NCBI GenBank assembly: GCA_020633075.1
Contig: JACKEI010000003.1
Span: 310,001 to 374,000 of the forward strand
Direction of reading: 5' to 3'
Source: Sandaracinaceae bacterium
Lineage (GTDB): Bacteria; Myxococcota_A; Polyangia; Polyangiales; Houyiibacteriaceae
DNA: 64,000 bases
A model generated the notes under the pieces. The model ran no database searches and had not been told where the DNA came from. It worked only from the letters and a program-made list of their open reading frames with translations. The position numbers and the translations under genes are program-made. Shown one piece after another: positions 1 through 8,760 of this stretch; position 1 is the stretch's first letter; each line of letters starts with the position of its first letter.

Positions 1-477
1 ATCGCGTCCGTGTGCGCCGAGTGGGAGCGCGCCTGCGCCCCGGCCCTTTCGGCGGGTGTCCGGGTGTCGCACGCGCGCATCGGCGTGGTCCTGTCCTCCG
101 CGATGCAGAAGATGGCGGGCCCGTTTCGCTGGTTCCTCGGGGGAGCTCCGGGCCCAGGCCATCAGTGGGTTCCGTGGGTCGATCCGCGCGACCTCGCGGA
201 CATGCTCATCTTCGCCCTCGAGCGGTCGGAGGTCGTCGGGCCCTTCAACGCGGTCGCTCCGGAGCCGGTGCGCATGCGAGAGTTCGCAGCGGCCGTGGGC
301 CGCGTGCTCGAGCGGCCGGTGTGGGTGCCCATCCCCGCGTTCGCCGTCCGCTGCGCGCTCGGCGAGGTTGCGTGCTTGGTCGTCCAAGGAGCGCGGGTAC
401 ACCCCATGAAGCTCGAGGCGCTCGGTTTTCGGCACACCCACGCGGACCTCGACCTCGCCCTGCGCGACCTGCTCTAG
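1..477 (+). CDS. YfcH/TIGR01777-type NAD-dependent epimerase, C-terminal part (5' end outside window)
   Basis: The frame is open from base 1, so this is the last 158 residues of a longer protein. It matches the second half of the YfcH/TIGR01777 branch of the extended SDR superfamily: a CxEWE-like segment near the start, then R-x-G-V-V-L, a PWVDPRDLADM segment (usually W-I-H-x-D-D), a GPFNAVAPEPV segment and a closing LRDLL. These proteins are about 300 residues, so roughly half is missing. The family has a Rossmann fold and is predicted to act as a nucleotide-sugar epimerase, with no established substrate. The NAD-binding N-terminus would lie upstream. The family call is firm; the reaction is unknown. 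Confidence 0.85.
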   Translation: MASVCAEWERACAPALSAGVRVSHARIGVVLSSAMQKMAGPFRWFLGGAPGPGHQWVPWVDPRDLADMLIFALERSEVVGPFNAVAPEPVRMREFAAAVGRVLERPVWVPIPAFAVRCALGEVACLVVQGARVHPMKLEALGFRHTHADLDLALRDLL

Positions 478-563
478 CAGCCCGTTGGAGACCCCTCCCT
501 TCCTCTCGCTTGCAGCCCAGGGCCATCGACAACGCAGCTCTCGCTCGACATCCTGAGGACTCC

Positions 564-1430
564 GTGCCCCGGACTTCACGCGTCAGCCCCTCCCCGTGCC
601 TCGCTGCCCTCGCTGTGCTCGCTGTCGTGGGGTGCGGTGGCACGTCGGATGTCCCGCACGACATGGGCCGGGATCAGCTCGACCTGGGCGCGATCATCAC
701 GCCGCCTCCATGCGGCGGGCTCGGCACCGCCCGCTACCGCATCACGGCCCTGCACATCCCCACCGCGGTGGACGTCAGCCAAGGCCGGCGTGTCGGGCAC
801 AACGTGGACGGAACGGGCACGACCTGCGGCGTCGAGGACTTCCCGGGCGGCGTCGACAACGCCTTGATCGATCTCTCCTCGGAGCTGACCACGTTCACTC
901 CGCCCGACGGAGGGTTCGACTTCCAGGCCGCCATAGACGCGGCGCTGAACTGCCCAGCCGACGCGGAGCCCACGACCTGCACGCGCCTCGAGCTCTTCGT
1001 GAGCGTGCACTCGGGCACGGCGTGCGCGGTCGTCGCGTTCGAGGACGGCGAAGGCGCGACCCTCGCGGGACCGGCCGTGGGCAGCCTCGACGGAAGCGGC
1101 GGCCTACGCCTCCAGGCTGAGGGGCTCGCTCTCAGCATCCCCGCCCACACGCAGGCCGGGGTAGTCAGTATCGACCTGGCCGTCTCCAACCTCGTCATGA
1201 CCGCCACTGTCGGCGCCAGCGAGCTCAGCGACCTCGTCCTCGGTGGCTTCATCGAGCGCAGCGCCTTCGAGACGTTGATGATGGAGCTGCTTCCCGCGCT
1301 CGGAGACGGCGTGACGTACCCTGACATCGCGCCGTTGCTAGAGGACCTCTACGACGTCGAGCTGGGCGGCATGTGCTCCGGGTTGTCGCTGGGCTTCACC
1401 GGGGCCGCCACGCTGGTAGCGTCCCCCTAG
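564..1430 (+). CDS. Predicted lipoprotein of unknown function
   Basis: A 288-residue protein if it starts at the GTG at 564, chosen because a short hydrophobic leader ending in AVVGC|GG follows at once. An open frame also runs upstream to base 12, but that part is an Arg/Pro-rich shadow of the epimerase gene. The mature part is acidic and repeatedly mentions short Cys-containing segments (PPCGGLG, TTCGVEDFPGG, NCPAD, TTCTRLEL, TACAVVAF), so several disulfides are possible. I recognise no catalytic motif or domain. It is most likely a surface or periplasmic lipoprotein. It is followed after about 100 bp by a Ser/Thr kinase gene on the same strand, with no sign of coupling. Confidence 0.7.
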   Translation: MPRTSRVSPSPCLAALAVLAVVGCGGTSDVPHDMGRDQLDLGAIITPPPCGGLGTARYRITALHIPTAVDVSQGRRVGHNVDGTGTTCGVEDFPGGVDNALIDLSSELTTFTPPDGGFDFQAAIDAALNCPADAEPTTCTRLELFVSVHSGTACAVVAFEDGEGATLAGPAVGSLDGSGGLRLQAEGLALSIPAHTQAGVVSIDLAVSNLVMTATVGASELSDLVLGGFIERSAFETLMMELLPALGDGVTYPDIAPLLEDLYDVELGGMCSGLSLGFTGAATLVASP

Positions 1431-1526
1431 TGCCTGGTCACGACACTCCGCGGCTCAGAACGCGCGCAACGACCGGAAGTCTCACGCTGCGGTCCGACTT
1501 CGGGCATCATCCGGCGAGGAGCTGCC

Positions 1527-2591
1527 TTGGAACGATTCGTCCGCTGTCGACACTGCAACCTGCCGCACGTGGCCTCGGTGCTGCGCTGTCCCTTCACCGG
1601 CAAGGCTGTCGACCCACAGACGCGCTTGCCCGACGATGGTGTGTGGGTACCGTCGCGGGACGCTCTCACGGGGACGCTGCTCGACGAACGCTACCTGGTG
1701 GGCGCCAACATCGGCGACGGGGCGATGGGCACGGTCTATCGCGCCGAGCACGTCAACCTGGGGACCGAGGTGGCGGTCAAGGTCCTGCACTCCCGCTTCG
1801 AGGCAGGTAGCGCGGCCGAGAAGCGCTTCCTGCGCGAGGGGCACTCCGCGGGGCGCATAGACCACCCGAACGTCGTACGCATCTTTGACGTGGGTCGCCT
1901 GCCTGACGGAGCTCCGTACCTTGTCATGGAGCTGCTCGAGGGTGAGGAGCTGAGCGCGTCTATCCCAGAGGGGGGCTTGCCCCCTGCGCGCGTCGCTGAC
2001 TTGGCCGACCAGTTGCTGCGCGGGCTCGAGCAGGCTCACGCGCAGCGGGTCGTGCACCGAGACATCAAGCCCGACAACGTGTTCTTGGCGCTCGAGGGCG
2101 GCGTGGAGGTGCTCAAGATCCTCGACTTCAGCATCGCCAAGGACCAGGCCGCCGAGGCGATGACCCGGGATGGCGAGGTGCTGGGGACCCCGCACTACCT
2201 CGCGCCCGAACAAGCGGCGGGCAAGCCCGTGGACGCACGCGTGGACCTGTGGGCGAGCGGCGTCGTGTTGTACGAGCTGCTCACCGGGGAGCCACCCTTC
2301 GGGGGGGACAACTTCCCGCAGCTGGTGATGGCCATCCTGATGCACTCAGCGGACCCGCCCTCCCAGCGGGTGCGCGCGCTCGCGCCCGAAGTCGACGCGT
2401 TCTTCGAGCGGGCGCTGGCCAAGGACCCAGACGAGCGCTTTCAGACGGCCGGATCGATGCGAACGGCGCTCTTGCATGCGCTCGCGGCTTGCGGGCCGGA
2501 CACGGCAACGGCAGGGGGGGCAGGACAAGACGTTGCGCCAGCGTTTGCCCGCACTCAGGCAGACGACCTGCACGACACCTTGATCGACTAG
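1527..2591 (+). CDS. Hanks-type Ser/Thr protein kinase, soluble
   Basis: 354 residues, starting at a TTG preceded at a good distance by GAGGAG (about 1515-1520). The N-terminus has a small CxxC...C cluster (RCRHCNLPH...RCPF) that may be a half zinc ribbon. The kinase core follows: Gly-rich loop GDGAMG, VAVK lysine, HRDIKPDN catalytic loop, GTPHYLAPEQ activation segment and DLWASGVVLYELLTG. The DFG motif reads DFS (LDFSIAK), a variant seen in myxobacterial kinases. The domain ends near residue 320, and no transmembrane segment or sensor domain follows. It would be a cytoplasmic signalling kinase with unknown substrate. Activity is probable because the Lys, HRD Asp and DF(S) Asp are all present. 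Confidence 0.92.
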   Translation: MERFVRCRHCNLPHVASVLRCPFTGKAVDPQTRLPDDGVWVPSRDALTGTLLDERYLVGANIGDGAMGTVYRAEHVNLGTEVAVKVLHSRFEAGSAAEKRFLREGHSAGRIDHPNVVRIFDVGRLPDGAPYLVMELLEGEELSASIPEGGLPPARVADLADQLLRGLEQAHAQRVVHRDIKPDNVFLALEGGVEVLKILDFSIAKDQAAEAMTRDGEVLGTPHYLAPEQAAGKPVDARVDLWASGVVLYELLTGEPPFGGDNFPQLVMAILMHSADPPSQRVRALAPEVDAFFERALAKDPDERFQTAGSMRTALLHALAACGPDTATAGGAGQDVAPAFARTQADDLHDTLID

Positions 2592-2814
2592 CTGGGCCAG
2601 AGCACGAGCGGGGCGGCTGGTCGTGGGGACGGGGTAGAGTGCGAGCTGCATCGGTGCAGAGGCGACGTGCTTACGGGCCGCACCGTTAGAGTCGAGTCAG
2701 GTCCACTGGCGAGCGGGTGGGGCTCGTCGTGCTCCTTCCCGCGCGTCTCACAGACCTCTCACACGGGTCGTTTGACGCGTGAGCTGCAGCAGATGGCTTC
2801 GTAACTTGGGGCCT

Positions 2815-4905
2815 ATGCGCACGTCACTTCACTCGCTCCGCCGCCCCTCGGCGGGTCTCGCCATGACCATGGCCCTCGCTCTCACGTCGGGAGCGTGCGG
2901 CGGCGGTGGCTCACCTCCCATGCTGGACATGGGATCCCCCATGCTGGACACAGGACTCAGACCCGACACCACGCCGCCCTCCGTCGCTTTCACCTTCCCA
3001 GCGCTCAGTGGGTTCACCCAGAACGGTACGTTCACCTTTCGCGGCGTCGCCGCGGATGACGTTGCGCTCGCGTCCGTGGAGGTCGATGGTCAGTCGGTCA
3101 CCAGCAGCGACGGCTTCGCCACATGGAGCATCACGGTGGACACGGCAGACGGTGGCGGCGTCTTCGAGGTGGTCGCGACCGACACGTCGGGCAACGAGGC
3201 GCGCGCGACCCGCTCCATCGTCCTGCACAACGACCTCGCGAACCCGCGTGGCTTCCACTTCGATCCGATCAGCGACGACCTCCACTACATCGACGGTGGC
3301 AGCCTGCGCATCGCCGTTGCCAATCTGAGCGAGCTCACGGTCACGCCCGGGGCGGACGTCTCCGTGTTCGGGACGGGGATGCGCGCGGTCCAGGGCGCGG
3401 CGCTGGACGACGCGGGTCGCGTGTTGGTCGGCGCGCGCGAGCCAGGGAGCCTCGGGTCCCGCGGCATCTACGCCCTCGACCCAGCGACCCAGACCTGGTC
3501 CCCGCTGTCCACGGCGGCGACGCACCCTGCAGCGCCACTCATCGAGGATCCCATCCACCTGACGCTCGATCGTGCGCGCGACCGCCTCTACGTCATCGAC
3601 GCCGCGGGGCCCGCCATCGTGGTGGTTGACACCACGACGGGGGACCGCCAGGTGCTCTCCGCGTCGACCGTGCCGAACGCCCTCACCGCGTTCGTCGCCC
3701 CACAGGCCGCGCAGCTGAGCGCCGATGGAGACACTCTCTACGTGACGGACCAGACGCTGGGGCTCGTGGCGGTGGACACGTCCACGGGGGGGCGCGCGCT
3801 CATCAGCGGCGTCGGCCAGGGGCAGGGTGACGCGCTCGTGGGCGTCACGGCGCTGGCCGTCGACGAGGTCGGCGCGCGCGCCTTCGTGTTCGACCGCGCG
3901 AACACGGCTGCTGGCTTTCCCATCGTCGCCATCGACCTTGACTCGGGTGACCGCAGCGTCTTCTCCGCCAACCCGCCCGACAACAACCTCTCCATGTACT
4001 TCGCGAGCGCGCTGTTTCATGACGGAACCAACGAGCGTCTCGTCGCGAGCGACCTCGCCCGCGGTCTGCTGTCCGTCTCCACCTTCGACCAGCGGCGGAC
4101 GCGTCACATGGGTGGTGAATTCCCGCGCGGGGACACGCCACGCTTCGTGACCGACGCGGTCTTCGTGGGCGACTCCGTGGTGAGCGTGATGCCAGAGGGA
4201 ATCCTGACGTTCTCACCCACGGAGCGGACCTTCACGCCGCACTCGGAGCAGCTCATGGTCGTCGAGCCGATTCCGGGAGAGCGCGCCGTGATCGCCGCGG
4301 ACCAGACGCTCGCAGGGAGGCTCTACCGCGTGGACCTCGATACGGATGCGGTGACGCTCATCGCCGAGGGGGCTGACCTCTATCAGCCTCAGGGGCTGGT
4401 CTACGACGCGGACGCGAACGCCGTCCACGTGCTCACGCGCGCCGCGCTTCTCACCGTGGATGTCGCCACGGGGGGGCGAGTGGTCCGCAGCAGCGCCAGC
4501 GTGCCGGACGGAACGAACGCCTTCACCAACGCGATCGGGCTCGTTCACGACCGAGAACGCGCTCGCTTTCTGGTGGGCAGCTACGGCTATGACGCCTTGA
4601 TCGCCATCGACGAGGACAGCGGGGCGCGCACCCTCGTGTCGCCGCGCGACATGTCCGGAGGGCCGCAGTCGGTCCTCAGCGGGCCTGCGCTATGGCGAGG
4701 GCGCCTGTTCGCGCTCGACAACCTGCGTGACGTGATCGAGCTGGACCTCGAGACCGGTATGCGCAGCGTGGCCTTCGAGCAGGTAAGCGGCCGCGACGCG
4801 CGCTACCTGCACGCGCACGAGGACCGTCTGTTGGTGGTGGACTACCGCGGCTTCTTGTTCGAGCTGGACCCGGTCACGGGGGAGCGCGCAGGGATTCACC
4901 GCTGA
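2815..4905 (+). CDS. Large lipoprotein: Ig-like domain plus beta-propeller-like repeats
   Basis: 696 residues from the ATG at 2815, which starts a signal peptide ending in TSGAC|GGGG. A GTG 36 bases upstream would only add residues before the leader. Residues about 45-130 look like a bacterial Ig-like domain (DTTPPSVAFTFP start, VEVDGQ, VVATDTSGNEA), as often found in front of secreted propellers. The rest repeats units of the type 'YVTDQ...VVDTTTGDR...LS', that is, blades ending in V-D-x-x-T-G-x-R. This is typical of NHL/SMP-30/YncE-like six- or seven-bladed propellers. No catalytic residues stand out. It is probably a surface-exposed binding protein; the ligand is unknown. Confidence 0.8.
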   Translation: MRTSLHSLRRPSAGLAMTMALALTSGACGGGGSPPMLDMGSPMLDTGLRPDTTPPSVAFTFPALSGFTQNGTFTFRGVAADDVALASVEVDGQSVTSSDGFATWSITVDTADGGGVFEVVATDTSGNEARATRSIVLHNDLANPRGFHFDPISDDLHYIDGGSLRIAVANLSELTVTPGADVSVFGTGMRAVQGAALDDAGRVLVGAREPGSLGSRGIYALDPATQTWSPLSTAATHPAAPLIEDPIHLTLDRARDRLYVIDAAGPAIVVVDTTTGDRQVLSASTVPNALTAFVAPQAAQLSADGDTLYVTDQTLGLVAVDTSTGGRALISGVGQGQGDALVGVTALAVDEVGARAFVFDRANTAAGFPIVAIDLDSGDRSVFSANPPDNNLSMYFASALFHDGTNERLVASDLARGLLSVSTFDQRRTRHMGGEFPRGDTPRFVTDAVFVGDSVVSVMPEGILTFSPTERTFTPHSEQLMVVEPIPGERAVIAADQTLAGRLYRVDLDTDAVTLIAEGADLYQPQGLVYDADANAVHVLTRAALLTVDVATGGRVVRSSASVPDGTNAFTNAIGLVHDRERARFLVGSYGYDALIAIDEDSGARTLVSPRDMSGGPQSVLSGPALWRGRLFALDNLRDVIELDLETGMRSVAFEQVSGRDARYLHAHEDRLLVVDYRGFLFELDPVTGERAGIHR

Positions 4906-5072
4906 GCCCAGGGGAGTTCGGCGCCCGGAACGCGCCGATGGAGGTCACCAGGGCAACCGACGATGAGGAGCCGTTGCCGCACGGGCAGCAGTCCCACGGT
5001 GAGGAACGTGAGGATGGCGCTGCCCTGTCGTTGGTTCGCAGGCTGAGGGCACCGTCATGCTACTCTCGCCCG

Positions 5073-6221
5073 ATGCGCATGTTCGCCTGCGGAACGGTGC
5101 TGTTCGCCCTCGCCTGCGGCGGAGGCGGAGCACCCGCGACCCCGACGACCCCCTCCTCGCTTCCAGCCCTGTCCAGCCCCGAATTGACCGGATGTGTGGT
5201 CCCTGGCGCGGGACGACTCGCCGCTCTGTCCGTTGGTGAACAGCTCGCCAATGACGGCCGCGGTGTCGACCATGCGGCGCCCGCCGACCTCACCGTGCTC
5301 GCCCCCGAGCTTGCTGCCCGTGGCGCACGCATCGCGCTCGCCACGCCTGCCCAGCTGGACGACGACGCCATGGCCGAGCTGCTCGTGATCGCCGAGCCAC
5401 AGCGTGCCGTGAACACCATCGACGCACGGACGTTCGAGCTTCACTTCTACGACTGTACGCAGCACGGTCTGCGCCCGCTCGGCCCACCCGTGGAGCGCTT
5501 CGCCGACGCGGTGACCGTCGAAGTGCAGTCCGGCGAGCTCGTCACGCGCGGTGCGGTGGGTCACACGCTCACGTCGGTCCGTATGCTCCTGACGCAGCCG
5601 ACCATGGAGTACCTCGTCGTCGAGTACCTCTTCGGCAGGACCACGGAGACCCTGCCCGTGCAGCAGCCCCGCGGTGAATCGCTGGGCGTCCTCGCGAGAT
5701 GGGAGGTCGGTGCGCAAGTGCTCGTCCCCGACTCGAGCGTCGACTACGCCCGGACCGACGTCCTGGCGGCCTCGGGCTGGTACCCACATGGCGATGGGAG
5801 CGCAGCCTATCTCGCGTTGCGCGTGTCGAGCGGCCCGGACACGCCAACCCCCACGACGGCTTTCGGGACGGTCACGGCGGTGCTCGACGGCCAGGGGGCG
5901 CGCGGACGTGACCCGTTCGACCCCGCGTGGGCGCTTCTTGGGACAGGCCCGCGGCCGACATGGTGCGATGCCGCACCGGCGCGTCTGCGCTGCGCTGCGT
6001 TGGACGCTGACACGTATGAGTTGGGCTTCACGTGGATCGCCGGAGTGTGGCCGGACGGCGACGCCGCGCGCGCGGCGCTGCAGGCTGCGGGTGCAACCCT
6101 CACGGAGGGGACTTGGTTGTATCTCGGCGCCGTGGACGAAAGCGACGCCTCCTCTCTGCCCGCGAGCCCAACAGGGGAAACGGCGGCCATTGTCTTCGTC
6201 CCCCTTTCCGTCCGTCGATAG
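5073..6221 (+). CDS. Predicted lipoprotein of unknown function
   Basis: 382 residues from the ATG at 5073. The leader MRMFACGTVLFALAC|GGGG gives a clear lipobox, which decides the start over an upstream in-frame ATG at 4938. A Pro/Thr-rich linker follows, then a mixed alpha/beta mature part with four scattered cysteines (CVVPG, YDCTQ, TWCDAA, LRCAAL). I recognise no family. The region near residues 60-110 (AELLVIAEPQRAVNTIDARTFELHFYDC) and the C-terminal end could be two related beta-rich domains, but I cannot show homology. It stands alone between two other lipoprotein genes on the same strand. Confidence 0.7.
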   Translation: MRMFACGTVLFALACGGGGAPATPTTPSSLPALSSPELTGCVVPGAGRLAALSVGEQLANDGRGVDHAAPADLTVLAPELAARGARIALATPAQLDDDAMAELLVIAEPQRAVNTIDARTFELHFYDCTQHGLRPLGPPVERFADAVTVEVQSGELVTRGAVGHTLTSVRMLLTQPTMEYLVVEYLFGRTTETLPVQQPRGESLGVLARWEVGAQVLVPDSSVDYARTDVLAASGWYPHGDGSAAYLALRVSSGPDTPTPTTAFGTVTAVLDGQGARGRDPFDPAWALLGTGPRPTWCDAAPARLRCAALDADTYELGFTWIAGVWPDGDAARAALQAAGATLTEGTWLYLGAVDESDASSLPASPTGETAAIVFVPLSVRR

Positions 6222-6350
6222 GGCGTCACTCAACGGAGCGGTGCGACGGCTCGGACTGAGCCGTGGTGTCCTAGGACGATGAAGTGAGCGTCCCCATCCA
6301 GCAGCGTCACGGCTTGACATTGCGTTCCCATTCTTGCGACAGAGGCATGG

Positions 6351-7238
6351 ATGAACCGCAGCACTCATCGCCTGGCGCGGCTCCTCAGCGGCGTCTTCCT
6401 CGTGGTCTCGCTGGGCTCCCTCTCGGCGTGTGGATACGGCAGCTACCGCGGGATCCCTAGCCCTGGCGTCGAGCTCGAGCGCCCCAGCTTCGTGACCGTG
6501 AGCGTCCCTTCGTCAGTCGACGGGCACGCAGGCTACGACCTCTTGGTGGGGGTCACCGAGGTGACGCAGCGCCAATGGCGCGACGTGATGGGCACCGAAC
6601 CTTCGTTTGCGCGCTGCGAGAACTGCCCGGTGGAGATGGTCTCCTGGTACGACGCGGCGGCCTACGCGAACGCTCTCAGCGAGCGCGAGGGGCTCACGCC
6701 CTGTTACACCTTGTCCGCCTGCACGGAGGCGCGCCCTTACGGCCGGGGCGATCCCGGCAACCGCTATAGTCACCAGGCCGGCCTCGCGTGTGAGGCGGTC
6801 ACGTCCATTGGCCCGTCCTGCAACGGATATCGGCTACCCAGCCGAGCCGAGTGGGAGGTGTACGGAGGAGTCGCGGCCGTGGCCGAGAGCCGTCGGGCGG
6901 CAGACAGGTACGCGACTTTCTACAGCTACAGGCGACGGATCACGCGTCAGGTGGCCAGCCACCGGCCGAACGAGCACGGCCTCTACGACACACTTGGCAA
7001 CGTGGAGGAGTGGCTCGACGTCCGAGCGGAGGCTCCTGCTAGGACCGCTGCGTCTCGGCAGCGCGTGGCGCTCCGCGTGTGGTTCCTGGCCGCGGGTACC
7101 TGTTTCCGCTCGACCCGCGGCGAGCTCTACCTGCGCCACTACCACAGCGAGCTGGGCTCGTGGGCTCGCGATTGCGCCGGATTCCGCTTGGTGCGTACGG
7201 CCCCCGTCGAGACAGCGGCGGAGGGCGGTGCGGGGTAA
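6351..7238 (+). CDS. SUMF1/formylglycine-generating-enzyme-like lipoprotein, probably non-catalytic
   Basis: 295 residues with signal peptide and lipobox LGSLSAC|G. The mature part follows the SUMF1/FGE-sulfatase fold in order: GVTEVTQRQWRDVMG, PVEMVSWYDAAAYANALSEREGL, YRLPSRAEWEV, GLYDTLGNVEEW and a closing CAGFRLVR. The central R-G-G-S-W block of the family is replaced by ALRVWFLAAGTC, and the paired active-site cysteines of true FGE are not evident. The protein is therefore more likely one of the many myxobacterial structural relatives than a sulfatase activator. No sulfatase gene is nearby. TTGACA at 6314-6319 could be a -35 element, but no convincing -10 follows. Confidence 0.82.
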   Translation: MNRSTHRLARLLSGVFLVVSLGSLSACGYGSYRGIPSPGVELERPSFVTVSVPSSVDGHAGYDLLVGVTEVTQRQWRDVMGTEPSFARCENCPVEMVSWYDAAAYANALSEREGLTPCYTLSACTEARPYGRGDPGNRYSHQAGLACEAVTSIGPSCNGYRLPSRAEWEVYGGVAAVAESRRAADRYATFYSYRRRITRQVASHRPNEHGLYDTLGNVEEWLDVRAEAPARTAASRQRVALRVWFLAAGTCFRSTRGELYLRHYHSELGSWARDCAGFRLVRTAPVETAAEGGAG

Positions 7239-7433
7239 TCCTCCGCGTGAACCTCGGGGCGCGGGTGCGGCCTGTCCTGGGCCAGCATCTCGGAGGCGTC
7301 GAGGAGTGCGCGAGATGCAGCGACTGACGGTTCTTGTGGATGTTGATCGTCGCGGTGCGCTTCGCGGCAGCGGCACTCAGCACCAGACGGCGGTGGTTCT
7401 GCTCGGGGTCCGTAGGCGCTACCATCTGCGGTC

Positions 7434-7829
7434 ATGAGCACCAACGAGAGCGAGCTGGTGGCGCACTGGGTGGACCTCCTGCAGCCCCTCGGTGCCGTCG
7501 TGTCGCGCGCCATGTTCGGCGGGCATGGCATCTACCTCGACGGAACGATGTTCGCGCTGGTGCACGAGGACGAGCTCTACCTCAAGGTGGACGACACCAC
7601 CGAGGCGCGCTTCGAGGCTGAGGGGCTGCCGCGCTTCGTGTACGAGAAGAAAGGGGGCGGCTCGATGAGCATGAGCTACCGCAAGGCCCCCGCCGCCGCG
7701 CTGGACGACGGGGAGCTGCTGGTGACGTGGGCGCGTCTGGGTGTGGATGCGTCGCGCCGCGCGGCGAAGGCCAAGGCGGCCCCGCGCGCGCGGAAGGCTC
7801 CCGCGAAGAGCCGTGCGAAGAAGCGTTGA
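7434..7829 (+). CDS. TfoX N-terminal domain protein
   Basis: 131 residues. Residues about 10-105 match the TfoX/Sxy N-terminal domain: LGAVVSRAMFGGHGIYLDGTMFALVHEDELYLKVD, with the MFGG-GIY-FA...LYLK pattern diagnostic of the family, then PRFVYEKKGG and a closing SYRKAP. The last 25 residues are a Lys/Ala/Arg-rich tail of AKAKAAPRARKAPAKSRAKKR type that could bind nucleic acid. The C-terminal domain of enterobacterial TfoX is absent, as in most stand-alone homologues. The role of these short proteins is not established, although TfoX itself promotes competence gene expression. The stop codon lies 5 bp before the next start, so the two genes may be co-transcribed. Confidence 0.9.
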   Translation: MSTNESELVAHWVDLLQPLGAVVSRAMFGGHGIYLDGTMFALVHEDELYLKVDDTTEARFEAEGLPRFVYEKKGGGSMSMSYRKAPAAALDDGELLVTWARLGVDASRRAAKAKAAPRARKAPAKSRAKKR

Positions 7830-7834
7830 GGGCG

Positions 7835-8692
7835 ATGTCGATGCTGGACACGAGCCCGTTTCACGAGGGGGACGTCGCGCGCATCCGCGGCGTGGTGCGT
7901 TCGGCGGGGCAGACCCTGCAGTCGAGGCTGAACGGCACCTCGTGCGTGTATTGGGACGTTCGCGTGGGCGTCGGTGCCGAGCCCGAGGAGAGCGATGCGT
8001 GTGCTTTCTGGGTCGAGGACCATGAGGGACAGCGCTTCCTCGTCCAGCCCGAGCGCCTGCAGATTGACATGCGGGCGGAGCGGGTCGAGGAGCTGGTGCA
8101 GACCGCGGACGCGGACATCGCGGAGGTCAGCGCGGCGATCCGTCAGCTGAAGGAGCAGGCCAAGCGCGGCCCGGCGGCACAGCAAGCCGAGGCTCAACGG
8201 GAGCGCCGCCGCCTCGCCAAGGTCGCCACGCTGCTCTGCGCCATCCGCGCCGAGGCGCGTGGCAACGTTCACGTCGGCGGAAACCCGGCGGGGCAGCAGC
8301 GGTGGATCGCCAAGAACGCTCACCTTGCCGGCGAGTACGGCGGGCGAACCATCGAGCGCCGCGTCGCGCGCTTCGAGGTGGCGCTCAGTGAAGGCGACAC
8401 CGTCGAGGTGGAAGGTGTGTTGCGGCGGCAGCCGCTGCCCGGCGGGGTGGGCGGCGGCTACCGAGACCGGACCGATTGCTGGGCCATCACGCCACGACCC
8501 ACCGGGAAGGTGCGGGTCCTCGGAGTGGGCAACGCGCGACCCATCCGACATGCAGCGGGATCCAACGACGCGGGGCTTCCGGCGCTCCCGCGACGGCTCC
8601 CGTCCCTGACGTTCGTCAAGGTGGATCCGGTCTTGCTGATCACGGTGGTGATCGCTGCCGTCGCGCTTGCGACGGTGTTCGCGTCACGCTGA
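7835..8692 (+). CDS. GIDE-like domain membrane protein
   Basis: 285 residues from the ATG at 7835, five bases after the tfoX-like stop. The layout recalls the GIDE/BAM domain of mitochondrial MUL1 and its bacterial relatives. An N-terminal GVVRSAGQTLQSRLNGTSCVYWDVRV strand pair leads into FWVEDHEGQRFLVQPERL, then come a charged helical insert (about residues 90-150) and ERRVARFEVALSEGDTVEVEGVLRR. A hydrophobic helix (VLLITVVIAAVALATVF) closes the protein and should anchor it in the inner membrane. No RING finger is present. The domain assignment is tentative, because I rely on the CxYW, VED-G and EGDxVEVEG signatures only; the function in bacteria is unknown. Confidence 0.6.
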   Translation: MSMLDTSPFHEGDVARIRGVVRSAGQTLQSRLNGTSCVYWDVRVGVGAEPEESDACAFWVEDHEGQRFLVQPERLQIDMRAERVEELVQTADADIAEVSAAIRQLKEQAKRGPAAQQAEAQRERRRLAKVATLLCAIRAEARGNVHVGGNPAGQQRWIAKNAHLAGEYGGRTIERRVARFEVALSEGDTVEVEGVLRRQPLPGGVGGGYRDRTDCWAITPRPTGKVRVLGVGNARPIRHAAGSNDAGLPALPRRLPSLTFVKVDPVLLITVVIAAVALATVFASR

Positions 8693-8760
8693 CCGCGAAC
8701 GGACACGACGTGCGGGGGATGAGTGCCGGGTGGGGTGGACAACGGGCCTGCACGCCTTAG

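Noticed and set aside
12..563. Upstream extension of the lipoprotein at 564
   Set aside because: The sequence is an Arg-rich shadow of the epimerase gene, and the lipobox sits immediately after the GTG at 564.
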